Shown here in pieces: positions 47,536-55,678 of a stretch of 64,000 bases of DNA. The position numbers and the translations under genes are program-made. Origin of the DNA: Axinella damicornis (Eukaryota > Porifera > Demospongiae > Axinellida > Axinellidae). Where the stretch lies: the NCBI GenBank assembly GCA_963931865.1, contig OZ007514.1, positions 3,172,027 through 3,236,026 on the forward strand, written 5' to 3'. The stretch's first letter is position 1; each line of letters begins with the position of its first letter. The notes beneath the pieces were generated by a model. The model saw nothing but the letters and a program-made list of their open reading frames with translations. It searched no databases and was not told the DNA's origin.

Positions 47536-49269
47536 TACGTGTGTGCCATTATTTGGCACATGGTGCTTTTATTTTCTGAACACGTAGGACTTCCAATTTG
47601 CTATGCCAAGCCATATCCTATTTGGATACACTGTCCTTTGTTCTGCAGCGAGGGTTCCAGTTTGTCTGACTTGAAGCACGCTCCCTTCCTTTCCACACCC
47701 CTCTCTGTCCGGAAAGTCAGGTATGGTCGGGTGTGGTGATAATCTTAAACCAACATTGCATGAACTGGAGTCAGGGTGGGGTGCAGTCCCCCACCAGATA
47801 CATTCATTCCTCATGTCGTCCCAAGATCCAACTGCTGTGAGAGAATATACTGGGCTCTCAGTGTTTGTGCTGTTCTGAGCACTATCATGTTGCCCGCACA
47901 GAATGACTCCCTCGGTCTCGCCTTCTCTCCATCCTTGACCTCATTCCTGTCAAAGGCCTCTTTTACTCCATTTACATTCTAATGTTTCTGTGGGGTCGTA
48001 GGAATGGGATGAAGGTTTGATCTTTCTGAAGGTTCGGTGTCCATATCTTGCTGAAGGTCGCTTCTCTTCTCTTTACGTACGTAGGAAAGGTCCCCACTTG
48101 GTGCAGCCCACCCCCATCCACCCGCTCCCTACCCCCTCCCTCCCGGAGAACTCTGCCCTCTCCAGCTTCATGAGCCACATGCAAATCTTCCGTGAGAGGA
48201 TGGTCTCCATGTCGAGGTGAGGATCCAACGTATGCAGTCTAGTTTGAACACCTAGTGTACTAGTATGAACACTGAGTTATGCAAGAACTGGTCTTCGTGA
48301 TTTACTGAGTTATACGCCCTGTCTGACACCCTTACAAAAACCGAGTCATTCATTTGCACACCTGTAATAAAACACTGGAGAATACTGAGTTATGCAAGAA
48401 CTGGTCGTCATGATTTACTGAGTTACATACTGGTCTGACTCCCACGAATACTGAGTTATACATGCAAGAATATACTGAGTCATTCAAGAGTGTAGTTCAC
48501 ACACCTAGAACTAGTAAAAATACAAAATACTGAGTTATGCAAGAACTGGTCTTCGTGATTTACTGACTTATACTAGTAGTTAACACAACATAGATACTAA
48601 GAATTGGTCTTCATGGTTTACTGAGTTATACTGGTCTGTCACCCTAGAATACTGAGTTATTGTCAACTGTAGTACGTAGTACGCAGCCATAACCTCATTC
48701 CCAGGTCCCTCCCCTCCTAGCTTTTCGTCGCTTGCAGCACTGCAAGCGACGGAAAGCTGGGAGTGGCCTGGCTAACATAGCCCGCCTAACACTGAGTATA
48801 GTTTAGCCGTTGTCTATGCAAACCGATGCAAAATATTTCATATGTGTACTTGTAAGTTGCACCCTCACTTTCATTTTTACTGTTCTCCGCTGCAGCCAGT
48901 CGGGAATAAGCTGCCTCGACGACTCCATCATCAGGACCCCTCTGCCCAAGGTATGCATGGTCTCAGGGTTCCTAATCTCATGCCCAGACGTCCACGCCCA
49001 CCGGCAGAGAATGCCTGGCAGCTTGAGTTACATTTCTTGTCGCAGAGACATGTCCGGCGAGGGTGTAATTGAAATCGCTGATTGTGCTGAGAATGCAATT
49101 ATCAAGATTGATGCTCCATGTAGCCTTCAAGCTGACTTGTAGAATGCCATCTACATGTAGGTACACCAGCTTTCTTACCTCTCAGCCGTCTGTACGTGAT
49201 CATAGGTCCTGCTTTCAAACATCTCTCTCACACACACATACGCACACACACACACACACACACGCACGC

Positions 49270-49349
<80 letters not shown>

Positions 49350-52300
49350 TGTTCCCTCAGACCCCACACTCGGTCTTTCGTCCAACCCCTTCCCACCACT
49401 TGATAGCTATAGCCACACCTCCTTCCATCCTCAAAGTGAAGCCTGCCTCCACTGACACCTCACAAGAAATGGAGGAGGAGGAGGAGGAGGGGGGAGGAGG
49501 GAGGGAGGATCACCAGAAGGGGGATGAGGAGGAACAGAAAGTTGCCTCTGTAGTACATCGGAAAATACGGTGTGTGTGTGTGTGTGTGTATGTGTCTGTA
49601 TGTATGACTGTTAGCCTCGTTCCTAGCTCGGTAATTACTGAGCGCCTGGGAACGAGGCTAGTATGACTGTCTGTGGGGTGTGGGTGTGTGTGGTGTATGT
49701 GTGTGTGGTGTTGTGTGTGTGTGTGTGGTGAGGGCTAATTAGCCATCTTCCCAAACTTGTCAAGCAGCATTAAGATGTAAGGGGATGGGATATAAGAGAG
49801 GGAGGGGCCACTAGTCTCTCTGTGCACCGTGTTACCCGGGTCCTCCTAGTAATCAGGAGCCAAAGCAGTTGTTTACAGTCGTTTGTAGTACTATAGCTAC
49901 CGCTTTTGCAGGGATCTTGCAACAAGACGGTACGGATCGCAGGCCTATCATCCAATGAGATTACACTTGGCGATAGTTTGAATTTTGAACTCCATCACAT
50001 TCTCAGTGCACATGCTCAATTTTTTGCAGTGTATTTTATATTACAAGGGTCAACAGCTGTCCGACAAACATCCGTGACTGTCCCAGTTATTGCAGCCAAG
50101 TCAGATTGTTGAACATGTTGAAGACAGAACACAAAGTAGTAAACAATAAGATGTACACAGACTATAATTACATGTATATTGATAGAGATGTGCCCATAAC
50201 TCAACTTGCTCGTCATGCTTGTGGTTGCCCCAACAAGTGTTCTCTGTCCCACGTGCAGGTTTGCTGTTGAGGGTACTCTTCTGCCTTCCCCGGAGTCCCC
50301 ACCACACGGCCACCCTCCCAGGTAGGTGGGTTAGGTAGCTTGTACACAACTGTTGTGCTGTAGGCGCTTTACATCATGACATCGCAACATCGTGGCATGA
50401 CATCACGACATCGTGACGTATGTTGTGACAGGACATTGTAACATGACATTGTAAGATGATGTCATGACAATATGACATCATGACATCTGACATCACGACA
50501 TTCTGATGTCATTACATGACATTGTGATGTCATTACATGACATTGTGACATCATTACATGACATTGTGACATCATGACATCTGACATTGTGACTTCATGA
50601 CATCAGACAATCATTATGATGTAATCATATTACCAATTACATCATCATACATCACAATGATGTCATAATGCATCGTTGTAAACGTTCTATCTCCCCTAGG
50701 ATGCCTGCTCGACTGCCAACCCCTTATGCTCCCTCCCAGCCCTCTTCCCTCGTCACGACTTCTCTTGCAATGACTACCCCCCTCCCCAGTGACGACGACT
50801 CGGATTTGTTCCTCTCCCCAGCAGAGTCACCGTCAGAACTTGCACTTGCTTCCTCCCACACTCTCTCACCCTCCAACCCCCTTGCATCCTCCTCCACGCC
50901 ATCCCCCCCGCAACCCATACTGAAACTCTTTGCGTCGAAGGAGCCTGAGACCAACGTGCCTCCGGAAGATCCAATGGACAACATTGATACCCCACCGTTC
51001 ACCATGGGCGAGGATACCGCCGAGGAGCCCATGACAGAGGAAACACCTTTCACCATGGACCATGATACCTCCGTAGAAGCCGTGACAGAGGAAATCCAAA
51101 TGCCTGCCTCGCAGAAGTCCCCCTTCCCTCCTCCATCTTTGTCCAAGACGACTCTCCCGGAGGTGTCAGTGAGACTAACTCGACAGAGCATTGGTTCACT
51201 TGTCGAGGTGCGTGGCACTCCTTCCTCCCATACGTCTCTCCGCTCACAAATGCTTGTCGAGGTACGTGGTAGTCCTTCCTCCCATGCGTCTCTCCACTCA
51301 CAAACCCCACCAGCGGTATCCACTCCTCTCCTCGTCTCAACTTCAAGGACACCCTCGTCTGGAAACAAGCCCAGTCTCTTCACACCCCTGCTAGCCTCCG
51401 AGATTATTGAAAGTAAGAAGAAGAAATTGGCCTCGTATATTGAAGCAGCAAAGCAAACAAACACCTCATATGCCAGGAGCCCCCTAGCAGTTGATCAGGT
51501 GACAACCTCACCAGGACAGGTTGCTATGGTAACAACTACGACAGGAAGACGTAGCACTGCCACACCTGTCCAAAAAGTTAGCACCATGAAGGCTGTCCCA
51601 TCAGCAACAATGATCGTTCCTCCACCTGTTGCCCCCATTGATGAAAAACTGGTGCAAGAACAGTTTAGTTTCTCTGTTCCGACTGAAGTTTCTCCCCCCG
51701 GGCCACCTGTTGCTAGCTTGGTGCAGGAGGGTACACCAGTGCCCACGTCTTTAGCATCGTTCGTGTTTTCACCACCCCTCACAAGGTCAGCTGCCCGGAA
51801 GCAGAAAGTGAAGGAACTGCAGTGGGTACCGGCAGCAGAGGAGGAGGAAGCAGCCACCGTCAGGACTGGAGCGAAGAAACAGACAAGGTCAAGGTGCGAT
51901 GATCTGCACATCCCATATTAGGCATCAACTTGAGCTAGATTGCAGCTGCAGCAGCATTTGCCAAATTTGGACAGCTGCAGCACATTCATGATGCTGCTGT
52001 ACTATTAGCCCCATTCCCAGTCCTACGCTCGCTTTATCGTACTGCAAGCGACAAAAAGCTGGGCGTGGACTGGGAACGAGGCTACTGTACAATATTGCAG
52101 CTGCAGCATTTTGCCATCTATGATAGCCCAGTGCTGTGTGTGTGCCACAGCTTACATTTGCTACTTACATTGTACCTGTGGATACCAGCTTGGTTACATA
52201 TAGTGTAGCTTAGTAGGCGTACATAGGTGCACACACATAGGCGCGCGCAGTGTAGCTTACATAGGCGCGCACAGTGTAGCTTACATAGGCGCGCGCAGTG

Positions 52301-53111
52301 TAGCTTACATAGGCGCGCACAGTGTAGCTTACATAGGCGCACACAGTGTAGCTTACATAGGCGCACACTAGTCTCGTTCCCAGACCCAAACAACCCCAGC
52401 GAAGATCGCTTGCAGTATCTCGCGGGGTACTGCAAGCGATCTTCGCTGGGGTTGTTTGGGTCTGGGAACGAGACTAGGCGCACACAGTGTAGCTTACATA
52501 GGCGTAGGAATGATTTTTCTACACGTATCTGCATGCATACATGTGACATGACCATGTGCTTATAAGTATGTAATCTAGCTAGTGTGAGTTTGAGTGTAGA
52601 GATGAGTCAATTACGCTCACTGTTCGACTCTACATGTAGCTGCTCTAGCTCTCCATGCCCTGAAGGCACTGCTCCCTTGTACTGTAGCCTCTGGCCATTG
52701 TGGAGTTGCAGTATAAACAGTGCAGTGAAATGTGTGCTTGTGCACATGCTGTGTATCACACTAAAACTTCACACGACCGCTTTAGAGAGGTCACCTATAT
52801 TCTACTGAGGCCAAATATACTTGGCCCTCAGGTGACCGCATTAGACAGGTTTCACTGTATTGTGTTATAATAATGGAGTACGAAATGCCTAATATAATAA
52901 ACCTTGATCACTCAGGTCTCGTCGCAGTGTGCACCCCTCCTCTAATGCCCAACCCACGGACGAGGACATCTCCCTCATCACCCCTCCTAACACTCCCTTT
53001 CCACAAAAAGAGCTCGAGGAGAAAAAACCCACCCAGCGACGGAGAGCTAAGCCTGTCCGTACCATCAAGGGGACCAGGCGTAGCACTCGACTGCTATCGG
53101 AAAGAAAATGA
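31324..53111 (+). CDS. AHCTF1: ELYS / AHCTF1 nucleoporin, 32 exons
   Basis: Exons: 31324-31936, 32405-32714, 33254-33338, 33686-33746, 33902-34058, 34205-34283, 34550-34634, 34821-34882, 35337-35465, 35951-36041, 39624-39755, 39977-40029, 40818-40872, 40949-41030, 41367-41445, 41525-41575, 42090-42149, 42531-42623, 42792-43013, 44393-44459, 45067-45116, 45476-45607, 46667-46808, 47103-47223, 47434-47469, 47649-47720, 48085-48216, 48896-48950, 49361-49569, 50259-50321, 50700-51893, 52916-53111. All are GT-AG and every phase agrees; the sum is 4968 nt (1655 residues plus stop; human is about 2266). Diagnostic matches include FDINQWYHAQMPN followed by GCSYFAF, LEPENDPRCFFYVW and DPDPKVRERYDYRQALL. 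ELYS seeds nuclear pore assembly on chromatin by recruiting the Nup107-160 complex. The weakest exon is 42090-42149 (poor acceptor). Exon 31 could alternatively end at the GTCAAG donor six bases earlier. The start ATG could also be 31291. Confidence 0.9.
32130..32400. repeat. CCCT/CTCCC pyrimidine array in ELYS intron 1
   Basis: About 270 bases of nearly pure pyrimidine on the sense strand run directly into the acceptor of exon 2 (32405). Open frames through it on either strand are artefacts. Confidence 0.85.
32826..32876. repeat. Short perfect palindrome in ELYS intron 2
   Basis: gtacataagtagaccacac and its complement flank a CCCCATG centre. A degenerate tRNA-like sequence starts just to its right. 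Confidence 0.6.
32885..33060 (+). repeat. Degenerate tRNA-derived SINE fragment
   Basis: An A-box-like segment (TGGCCGAATGGTTAAAGC) is followed by a decayed B-box region. It resembles the head of the SINE at 54580-54794 but in plus orientation, inside ELYS intron 2. It cannot be a functional tRNA. Confidence 0.4.
33410..33560. repeat. Poly-C run of about 40 followed by CA repeats
   Basis: About 40 consecutive C bases lead into a CA-rich array in ELYS intron 3. Similar long C or G runs occur at 34733-34762, 35698-35735, 36568-36600 and 54329-54350. Confidence 0.85.
34348..34491. mobile_element. CAGCCTCA hairpin element
   Basis: Imperfect inverted ends (cagcctcattccca, then gcctgggaacgaggtt) contain a second inner stem (ggccctctcc, acctttgaaccg and complements). 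It lies in ELYS intron 6. No target duplication is seen. Confidence 0.65.
34733..34762. repeat. Poly-C run of about 30
   Basis: A homopolymer within the pyrimidine-rich intron 7 of ELYS. True length may be misassembled. Confidence 0.8.
35698..35735. repeat. Poly-C run of about 37
   Basis: Homopolymer in ELYS intron 9. A small imperfect stem-loop (catctttcactatgg and complement) lies at about 35785-35895. Confidence 0.8.
36309..36549. repeat. 20 bp minisatellite split by a transposon
   Basis: The unit tcccagctgggtcctgatag is repeated about 12 times and ends at the hAT left terminus (36551). Related units resume at about 39465-39560 on the other side, so the transposon inserted into the array. 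Confidence 0.8.
36551..39461 (-). mobile_element. hAT-superfamily DNA transposon, 2.9 kb, apparently intact
   Basis: The inverted ends are CAGGGTTTCATTTAG on the left and, read inward, CAGTGTTTCATCCAG on the right. The possible 8 bp target duplication is imperfect (CTATTATA and CTATAGTT). Sub-terminal G/C-rich stretches occur on both sides (poly-G at 36568-36600; gggggcatgcccccgg near 39335). The element occupies ELYS intron 10 in antisense orientation and carries one complete transposase frame. Confidence 0.85.
36740..38929 (-). CDS. hAT transposase (ZMYM/ZNF862-like)
   Basis: This uninterrupted 729-residue frame begins MDIRSFFG with an acidic Ser/Glu-rich leader. A TTF/BED-like zinc segment follows (CKVCRKRGVSL, later HAKSEIH). 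The catalytic core shows MADECTDVTTIEEL, VGMGFDGAATFSG, HCHCHLLQLAC and SDTRWLAHE. The C-terminal hAT dimerisation block reads ASVERSFSQMKVIKTRLRNR. Transposases of this type cut and paste DNA between short inverted repeats with 8 bp duplications. The intact frame suggests recent activity or very recent insertion. Confidence 0.9.
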   Translation of the reverse strand: MDIRSFFGASEASSSQQTDTQSEESSESEAESETELEPSPAKKKGVHEKSRSKYRPATSSRKYNKKWEERFDWLIFDDNFQGAFCKVCRKRGVSLQRTGGTWISKPFKNWKKAVENMKAHAKSEIHIQSCEAEMAAARALQAGTIAQQLQQIGDKEKAKNRLAIKALIRCTHFLVRRHIAHTTNFDELVDLVVSCGAEDLRRFLESAGANASYMSKVAVVEFVEAIGLWAEESLLKRLRQASNFSIMADECTDVTTIEELSIFFRWVEDGIPLEHFLEIVPLKATDAKTIYSAIVEFMKDKHIQISNLVGMGFDGAATFSGKHNGVQSLLKKISPYAVFVHCHCHLLQLACVQAANATKGIKHVYVTLTTLWKFFHYSPKRTECLKEVQRVLDLPELKIVKPSDTRWLAHERCVKAVKESYSAIVNALNNIYEQTHEPEALGISKAMCKPSTVCAMYLLDYALPQVAKLSKCLQAEKIDLTAVAPLVGATLNTLDDATLPAANWVLELLDAKDDLEAATDIKITTESITSFQERVAKPFITKLKANISSRFDAQDIVSSFSIFDPKKMPAPDSSDLLHYGENSVEILLGHYGVEMPADTIDGGEYTTKALISSDIRTEWKTYRSYLSKQPKGSLHSQLTELSSNEMLISMFPNISTLAKICLAIPVGTASVERSFSQMKVIKTRLRNRIGQSSLSYLMKIAIETPEKLTDEDLNNIVVIWNRKSRRIAV
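40030..40396. mobile_element. Foldback element in ELYS intron 12
   Basis: About 95 bp at the left (containing gtgtataataataacaaga and cggaaagtaacgtgacatcc) is inverted at the right. It starts within a few bases of the donor of exon 12. Confidence 0.8.
40438..40795. repeat. CCCT tetranucleotide array, about 355 bp
   Basis: Almost pure CCCT/CCTCCC on the sense strand, ending about 20 bp before the acceptor of ELYS exon 13 (40818). Confidence 0.9.
41090..41360. repeat. Pyrimidine-rich CCCTCC array
   Basis: It occupies most of ELYS intron 14 and runs into the acceptor of exon 15 (41367). Confidence 0.85.
41590..41815. repeat. CTCCAGTA minisatellite
   Basis: Units of about 10-20 bp (ctccagtactctctagtatt) are repeated irregularly in ELYS intron 16. 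Confidence 0.8.
41869..41903. mobile_element. Minimal TAGCCTCG hairpin
   Basis: This 35 bp element consists of little more than the two ends. The flanks TTGCTACTC and TCACTACTC match at 7 of 9 positions. Confidence 0.75.
42007..42054. mobile_element. TAGCCTCA hairpin element
   Basis: A 48 bp hairpin with flanks GAACTGCAC and AAACTGCAA (7 of 9), 36 bp before ELYS exon 17. Confidence 0.75.
42215..42512. repeat. CCCT array in ELYS intron 17
   Basis: About 300 bp of CCCT/CCCCCT, ending 19 bp before the acceptor of exon 18 (42531). Confidence 0.9.
42635..42790. repeat. CA microsatellite in ELYS intron 18
   Basis: CA/CACG repeats fill the intron and end in the acceptor sequence CACACACAG of exon 19. 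Confidence 0.85.
43041..43101. mobile_element. TAGCCTTG hairpin element
   Basis: The inverted ends TAGCCTTGTTCCCAGGCC and GGCCTGGGAACGAGTCT lie 28 bp after ELYS exon 19. No target duplication is detectable. Confidence 0.7.
43220..44300. repeat. About 335 bp unit tandemly repeated three times, with inverted flanks
   Basis: Three diverged units (starting near 43275, 43610 and 43945) each contain cttgggctaggaa, then gacccaaaatc and cacaatggcacaatcc. The flanks at 43226-43275 and 44235-44305 are partly inverted to each other (tggcacattttgg and complement). It may be a mobile element with internal tandem duplication, in ELYS intron 19. Confidence 0.65.
44590..44868. repeat. Minisatellite in ELYS intron 20
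   Basis: Units of about 28-36 bp built around gacgcaatcggggagcagca are repeated about eight times. Minus-strand open frames here are artefacts. Confidence 0.8.
45240..45470. repeat. Pyrimidine-rich array in ELYS intron 21
   Basis: CCCTCC/CCTTCC sequence ending at the acceptor of exon 22 (45476). Confidence 0.8.
45763..45841. mobile_element. TAGCCTCA hairpin element (older)
   Basis: A 79 bp hairpin with an inner cgcttgcagtgcagcg stem. The flanks TGGAAGACC and ATAAGACCT match only partly. Confidence 0.65.
45850..46565. repeat. 33 bp minisatellite, about 21 copies
   Basis: The unit tagtttactatggtttactg plus cagtaactacttg is repeated with only cag/ctg alternation. Because 33 is a multiple of three, the minus strand stays open for 290 codons (an 11-residue repeat), which is not evidence of a gene. 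It lies in ELYS intron 22. Confidence 0.9.
46839..46873. mobile_element. Minimal TAGCCTCG hairpin
   Basis: 35 bp, flanked by the exact 10 bp duplication GAGAGAACAC (46829-46838, 46874-46883). It lies 30 bp after ELYS exon 23. Confidence 0.85.
47224..47392. repeat. GGGA tetranucleotide array at a donor site
   Basis: The array begins at the very donor of ELYS exon 24 (AG then GTGAGGGAGGG) and continues for about 165 bp, with purines on the sense strand. Confidence 0.9.
48230..48680. repeat. Irregular ACTGAGTTAT repeats in ELYS intron 27
   Basis: Segments such as actgagttatgcaagaactg and gtcttcgtgatttactgagt recur about six times with variable spacers. Confidence 0.7.
48688..48775. mobile_element. 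Decayed hairpin element
   Basis: The left end aacctcattcccaggtcc and the inner stem cgtcgcttgcagcactgcaagcgac are recognisable; the right end is degraded. Confidence 0.5.
49220..49350. repeat. CA microsatellite before ELYS exon 29
   Basis: About 125 bp of CA, ending 12 bp before the acceptor at 49361. A GT array begins at the donor of the same exon (49570). Confidence 0.9.
49612..49660. mobile_element. TAGCCTCG hairpin element
   Basis: 49 bp, flanked by the exact 10 bp duplication GTATGACTGT (49602-49611, 49661-49670), inserted into the GT-rich start of ELYS intron 29. Confidence 0.85.
50370..50640. repeat. ATGACAT repeat region
   Basis: Irregular tandem units around gacattgtgatgtcattacat fill most of ELYS intron 30. 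Confidence 0.75.
52006..52084. mobile_element. TAGCCCCA hairpin element
   Basis: 79 bp with flanks CTGTACTAT and CTGTACAAT (8 of 9), in the last ELYS intron. Confidence 0.8.
52225..52505. repeat. 25 bp minisatellite interrupted by a hairpin
   Basis: The unit gtgtagcttacataggcgcg plus cacag is repeated about seven times. The hairpin at 52369-52476 sits inside one unit. Confidence 0.85.
52369..52476. mobile_element. TAGTCTCG hairpin element, near-perfect 108 bp
   Basis: Two arms of about 50 bp (TAGTCTCGTTCCCAGACCC and so on) surround a short loop. The exact 9 bp duplication GGCGCACAC (52360-52368, 52477-52485) shows a clean insertion into the minisatellite. Confidence 0.88.
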
Positions 53112-54183
53112 CACTAATGCATGACTGTACATAATTAGTACTAATGGAAGCACAAGATGTTTCCTTGGATCTTCCGCGGTAGGGAACACTGGTATATATG
53201 TTTCAGTGTACATGCATGACATTGTTCTATTACACAGCTGGATACTGTATTGATGTCAACATTCAACTCCGTAAATAATGTCCCAGACCACACCCATTAA
53301 TTTTAGTGCAAAATGCAGTTTCAAAGCTGTTGTGCACGGGAAGTGGTGGAAATGGTCCAATGGGAAGTACATGCAATCATGTACAGGGGCAGGAAGGCCT
53401 GTACGCATGCAACAGTTGCAATTGACATGGTGTATCGTGCAATTAGTATTGCATGAGGCAGAAAGAGCTAATCCCCCCTCCCCCCAATGGTTATAGCCCT
53501 GTGCAAGCTTATTAATGATCAAATGGTGGTGCATTAGGCCTGGAACAATGCAATAATAAATTCAGTTCCTCGATCTAAAAATCCTATATTTTGGACAGTT
53601 GTGATTTTTGACAGACTTATTTACTCGATCCGCATGGTGTATACTTTATTTGCTGACACAGCAACTTCTTAGTATTATGCTGCATATCGCTTTTACACTT
53701 GATTGTGTCTAACTATAGAGGCATCTATAATACTAGCTCCACGTGCCATAGAAAATGTACTAGTGGTGCCACACCCCCTCCATTTATATGCACCCCCTCT
53801 AGATGGGTAATTGGTACTCTGGTTGGATCCTAAAAAACACATGCATGCACATTGTGTTGGTGTGTGATGTGCCAACATTCAGATCTGGTCAAAATTCAGG
53901 AAGGTCCTGCATGAAATTGGGCCAATCTCCGGTAATCAGCGCAGCCCAATCGATGTCATGATTGTATATGTTGCCAGAGGACACGCTCCATGTGTGCTGG
54001 GCCAACAGAGTCCGGCCCTGCGGAGCAAACACAGTGCATGGGAATGGAGCACCTACAATGATGGCACCAAAGGTATGAAAATGTGCACTGCTCGTAAACG
54101 GCTAGCAACAGGAGCTGAGCACAGATGTAGCAACTCCACCTATAAACGCAATACAAACGTTCACATTCTAATGACAGTCAATT
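53112..54183. other. ELYS 3' flank, no gene seen
   Basis: This contains the ELYS 3' UTR and AT-rich spacer. A short open frame near 53958-54206 has no recognised family and I do not call it. Confidence 0.4.
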
Positions 54184-54225
54184 TAGCCTCGTTCCCAGGT
54201 GCTTGAGCGCCTGGGAACAAGGCTA
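54184..54225. mobile_element. Minimal TAGCCTCG hairpin
   Basis: 42 bp, flanked by the exact 9 bp duplication CAGTCAATT (54175-54183, 54226-54234). Confidence 0.85.
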
Positions 54226-54519
54226 CAGTCAATTGCGACTGCTCCTGCGAGAACACTTGCCCCACGTCATACATTGGTCTATATCATTTTGAAGACAAAC
54301 GTGCCGATGCCATCTACCGAGGACATCATGGGGGGGGGGGGGGGGGGGGGGATTGTTAAGGACAAGGTCAAGCATAATCAGGAGTGGTGGGTTGCAGTGC
54401 ATAATACAGTCGCATATTTGCAACTCTAAACCTCTTGTTGCATTTTATTTTCTTTCTCTATACGAGAAACCACCGTAATATTATAGAGTGACTAACGAGG
54501 CAACTAGCAACTGTATGCT

Positions 54520-54794
54520 AATACCAGGAGCTTATGAGCGGCGAAGCCGCTCATAAGCTCCTGCTAATACTAACCAGTACCCCGGGACCGACGGCTTTAC
54601 ATCCCCTCTGAAGGATGCAGTGTGAACTGTATCAGGTGAAAAATGCGGGGAACATACCTACTCAATTTTAAGGGTAGAGCTGAGTCTACTCCTACCAGGA
54701 GAGAGAGAAAATCTCTCCTATGGCAATGGTGGGGTTCGAACCTGCAACCTTTTGATTAGCAGTTGAATGCTTTAACCACTGGGCCACCAGCCAT
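54520..54794 (-). mobile_element. tRNA-derived SINE with terminal hairpin
   Basis: Read on the minus strand, the head (54794..54720) has an A box (TGGCCCAGTGG), a B box (GGTTCGAACCC) and a Ser-GCT-like anticodon region (ACTGCTAATC), but lacks a tRNA-Ser long variable arm. It continues into a body containing GGATGTAAAGCCGTCGGTCC. It ends near a perfect hairpin (aggagcttatgagcggc and complement, 54530-54566). Confidence 0.65.
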
Positions 54795-54866
54795 CCCCAT
54801 GCATCTCTTATATAAGAGGAAGAATGTGCGTACTTATCCATAATAATTATAGAGGTAAGTACTGAT

Positions 54867-54930
54867 TAGTCTCAGTCCCAGACCCAAACCAACCCCAGTG
54901 CAGATCGCTTCCAGTCTGGGGCCGAGACTA
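54867..54930. mobile_element. TAGTCTCA hairpin element
   Basis: 64 bp, with flanks AGTACTGAT and CGTAGTGAT (7 of 9). Its inner sequence (cagacccaaac-aaccccag) resembles the element at 52369. Confidence 0.7.
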
Positions 54931-55030
54931 CGTAGTGATAAGACAGGCTACAAACCCACTGTACACAACATAGTATTGAAACAACTACGTACACACATAA
55001 TTGTCTTGTCAGATGGACTAACTTGAGGAA

Positions 55031-55678
55031 TCATTTTCCAAGTGATCGTCTAAGAAATCGCGTCTTCTTCCTCCACTTCTTGTACTTGTGTCTGTTCATC
55101 TTCCGCCTGCGTTTCTTCAATATGCTGTCACACCGTGCCACATTGTCCTGACTACCAACAGGTGGGAAGGGAGTTGATAAACAGCTGGGAATTGAACATG
55201 AGACAGCGCAGTTATGATTCAAACCTGTCGCTCTAGGTTCGTATACATGGCCATGTCTATAGCCGCTGAGTTCAGGCAGAAGTTGTGTGGTGGCGGTAGT
55301 TTTTGAGTGAAGCAGCTTACTTCTAGCATTACTCTGACCAATACTCCAATCGGGCACTTGAGAAGAAGTGATGAAAGATGGTGTTTGCTTGCCCATGAGG
55401 AGGAAGGTGGAGGAACGGTGAACTAACTGTAGGTGTGGTGGCTGGGTAAACATAAAGTTTCTCACCGGCTTCAGATACTCCTGACTGTGCATAGAAACAA
55501 TGCATGAAGGCATGCCTCCCTCGGTACAACTCGTGGGGTGGCTGCTAGTGCCATGACCTCTGCTGCAGGTCAATGGAACACATCCAGCCAGCTGGCTGGT
55601 ATTGCAGACACTCTTCCTAGCGCTGCCTCTCATTATTATTCCCCTCCACAGTCCATAGGCCCGATACATGCTCACCAC
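55031..55678 (-). CDS. AURKAIP1: Mitochondrial small ribosomal subunit protein mS38 (AURKAIP1)
   Basis: A single 215-residue frame. The start (MVSMYRAYGLWRGI, then RGSARKS) is Arg-rich and hydrophobic, as expected for a mitochondrial presequence. The middle is unconserved. The C-terminus (LKKRRRKMNRHKYKKWRK, then KTRFLRR) is the diagnostic basic motif of the mS38/AURKAIP1/Cox24 family. The protein ends soon after this motif, whereas the human one has a further tail. mS38 is a component of the mitoribosomal small subunit near the mRNA channel. It is transcribed away from eIF5A. The start could alternatively be the ATG at 55669. Confidence 0.85.
   Translation of the reverse strand: MVSMYRAYGLWRGIIMRGSARKSVCNTSQLAGCVPLTCSRGHGTSSHPTSCTEGGMPSCIVSMHSQEYLKPVRNFMFTQPPHLQLVHRSSTFLLMGKQTPSFITSSQVPDWSIGQSNARSKLLHSKTTATTQLLPELSGYRHGHVYEPRATGLNHNCAVSCSIPSCLSTPFPPVGSQDNVARCDSILKKRRRKMNRHKYKKWRKKTRFLRRSLGK

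Larger units (their letters stand above)
46667..53111 (+). other. ELYS segment: disordered tail (exons 23-32, residues 917-1655)
   Basis: The tail is Pro/Ser/Thr-rich with an acidic poly-Glu stretch (exon 29), many TPP and SP motifs (exon 31) and a basic terminus (QRRRAKPVRTIKG, RRSTRLLSERK). No canonical RGRP AT-hook core is visible, so the DNA-binding end is either degenerate or uses only basic clusters. Confidence 0.7.

Noticed and set aside
50724..51464. 246-codon minus-strand frame
   Set aside because: It is antisense to the large ELYS exon 31, whose plus frame has consistent splice phases and composition.
52225..52505. Possible CRISPR-like array (25 bp repeats)
   Set aside because: The repeats are directly tandem without unique spacers and lie in a eukaryotic intron, so this is a minisatellite.
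53940..54206. Possible extra gene after ELYS
   Set aside because: A single short frame without recognised motifs or convincing splice sites, interrupted by a hairpin insertion.
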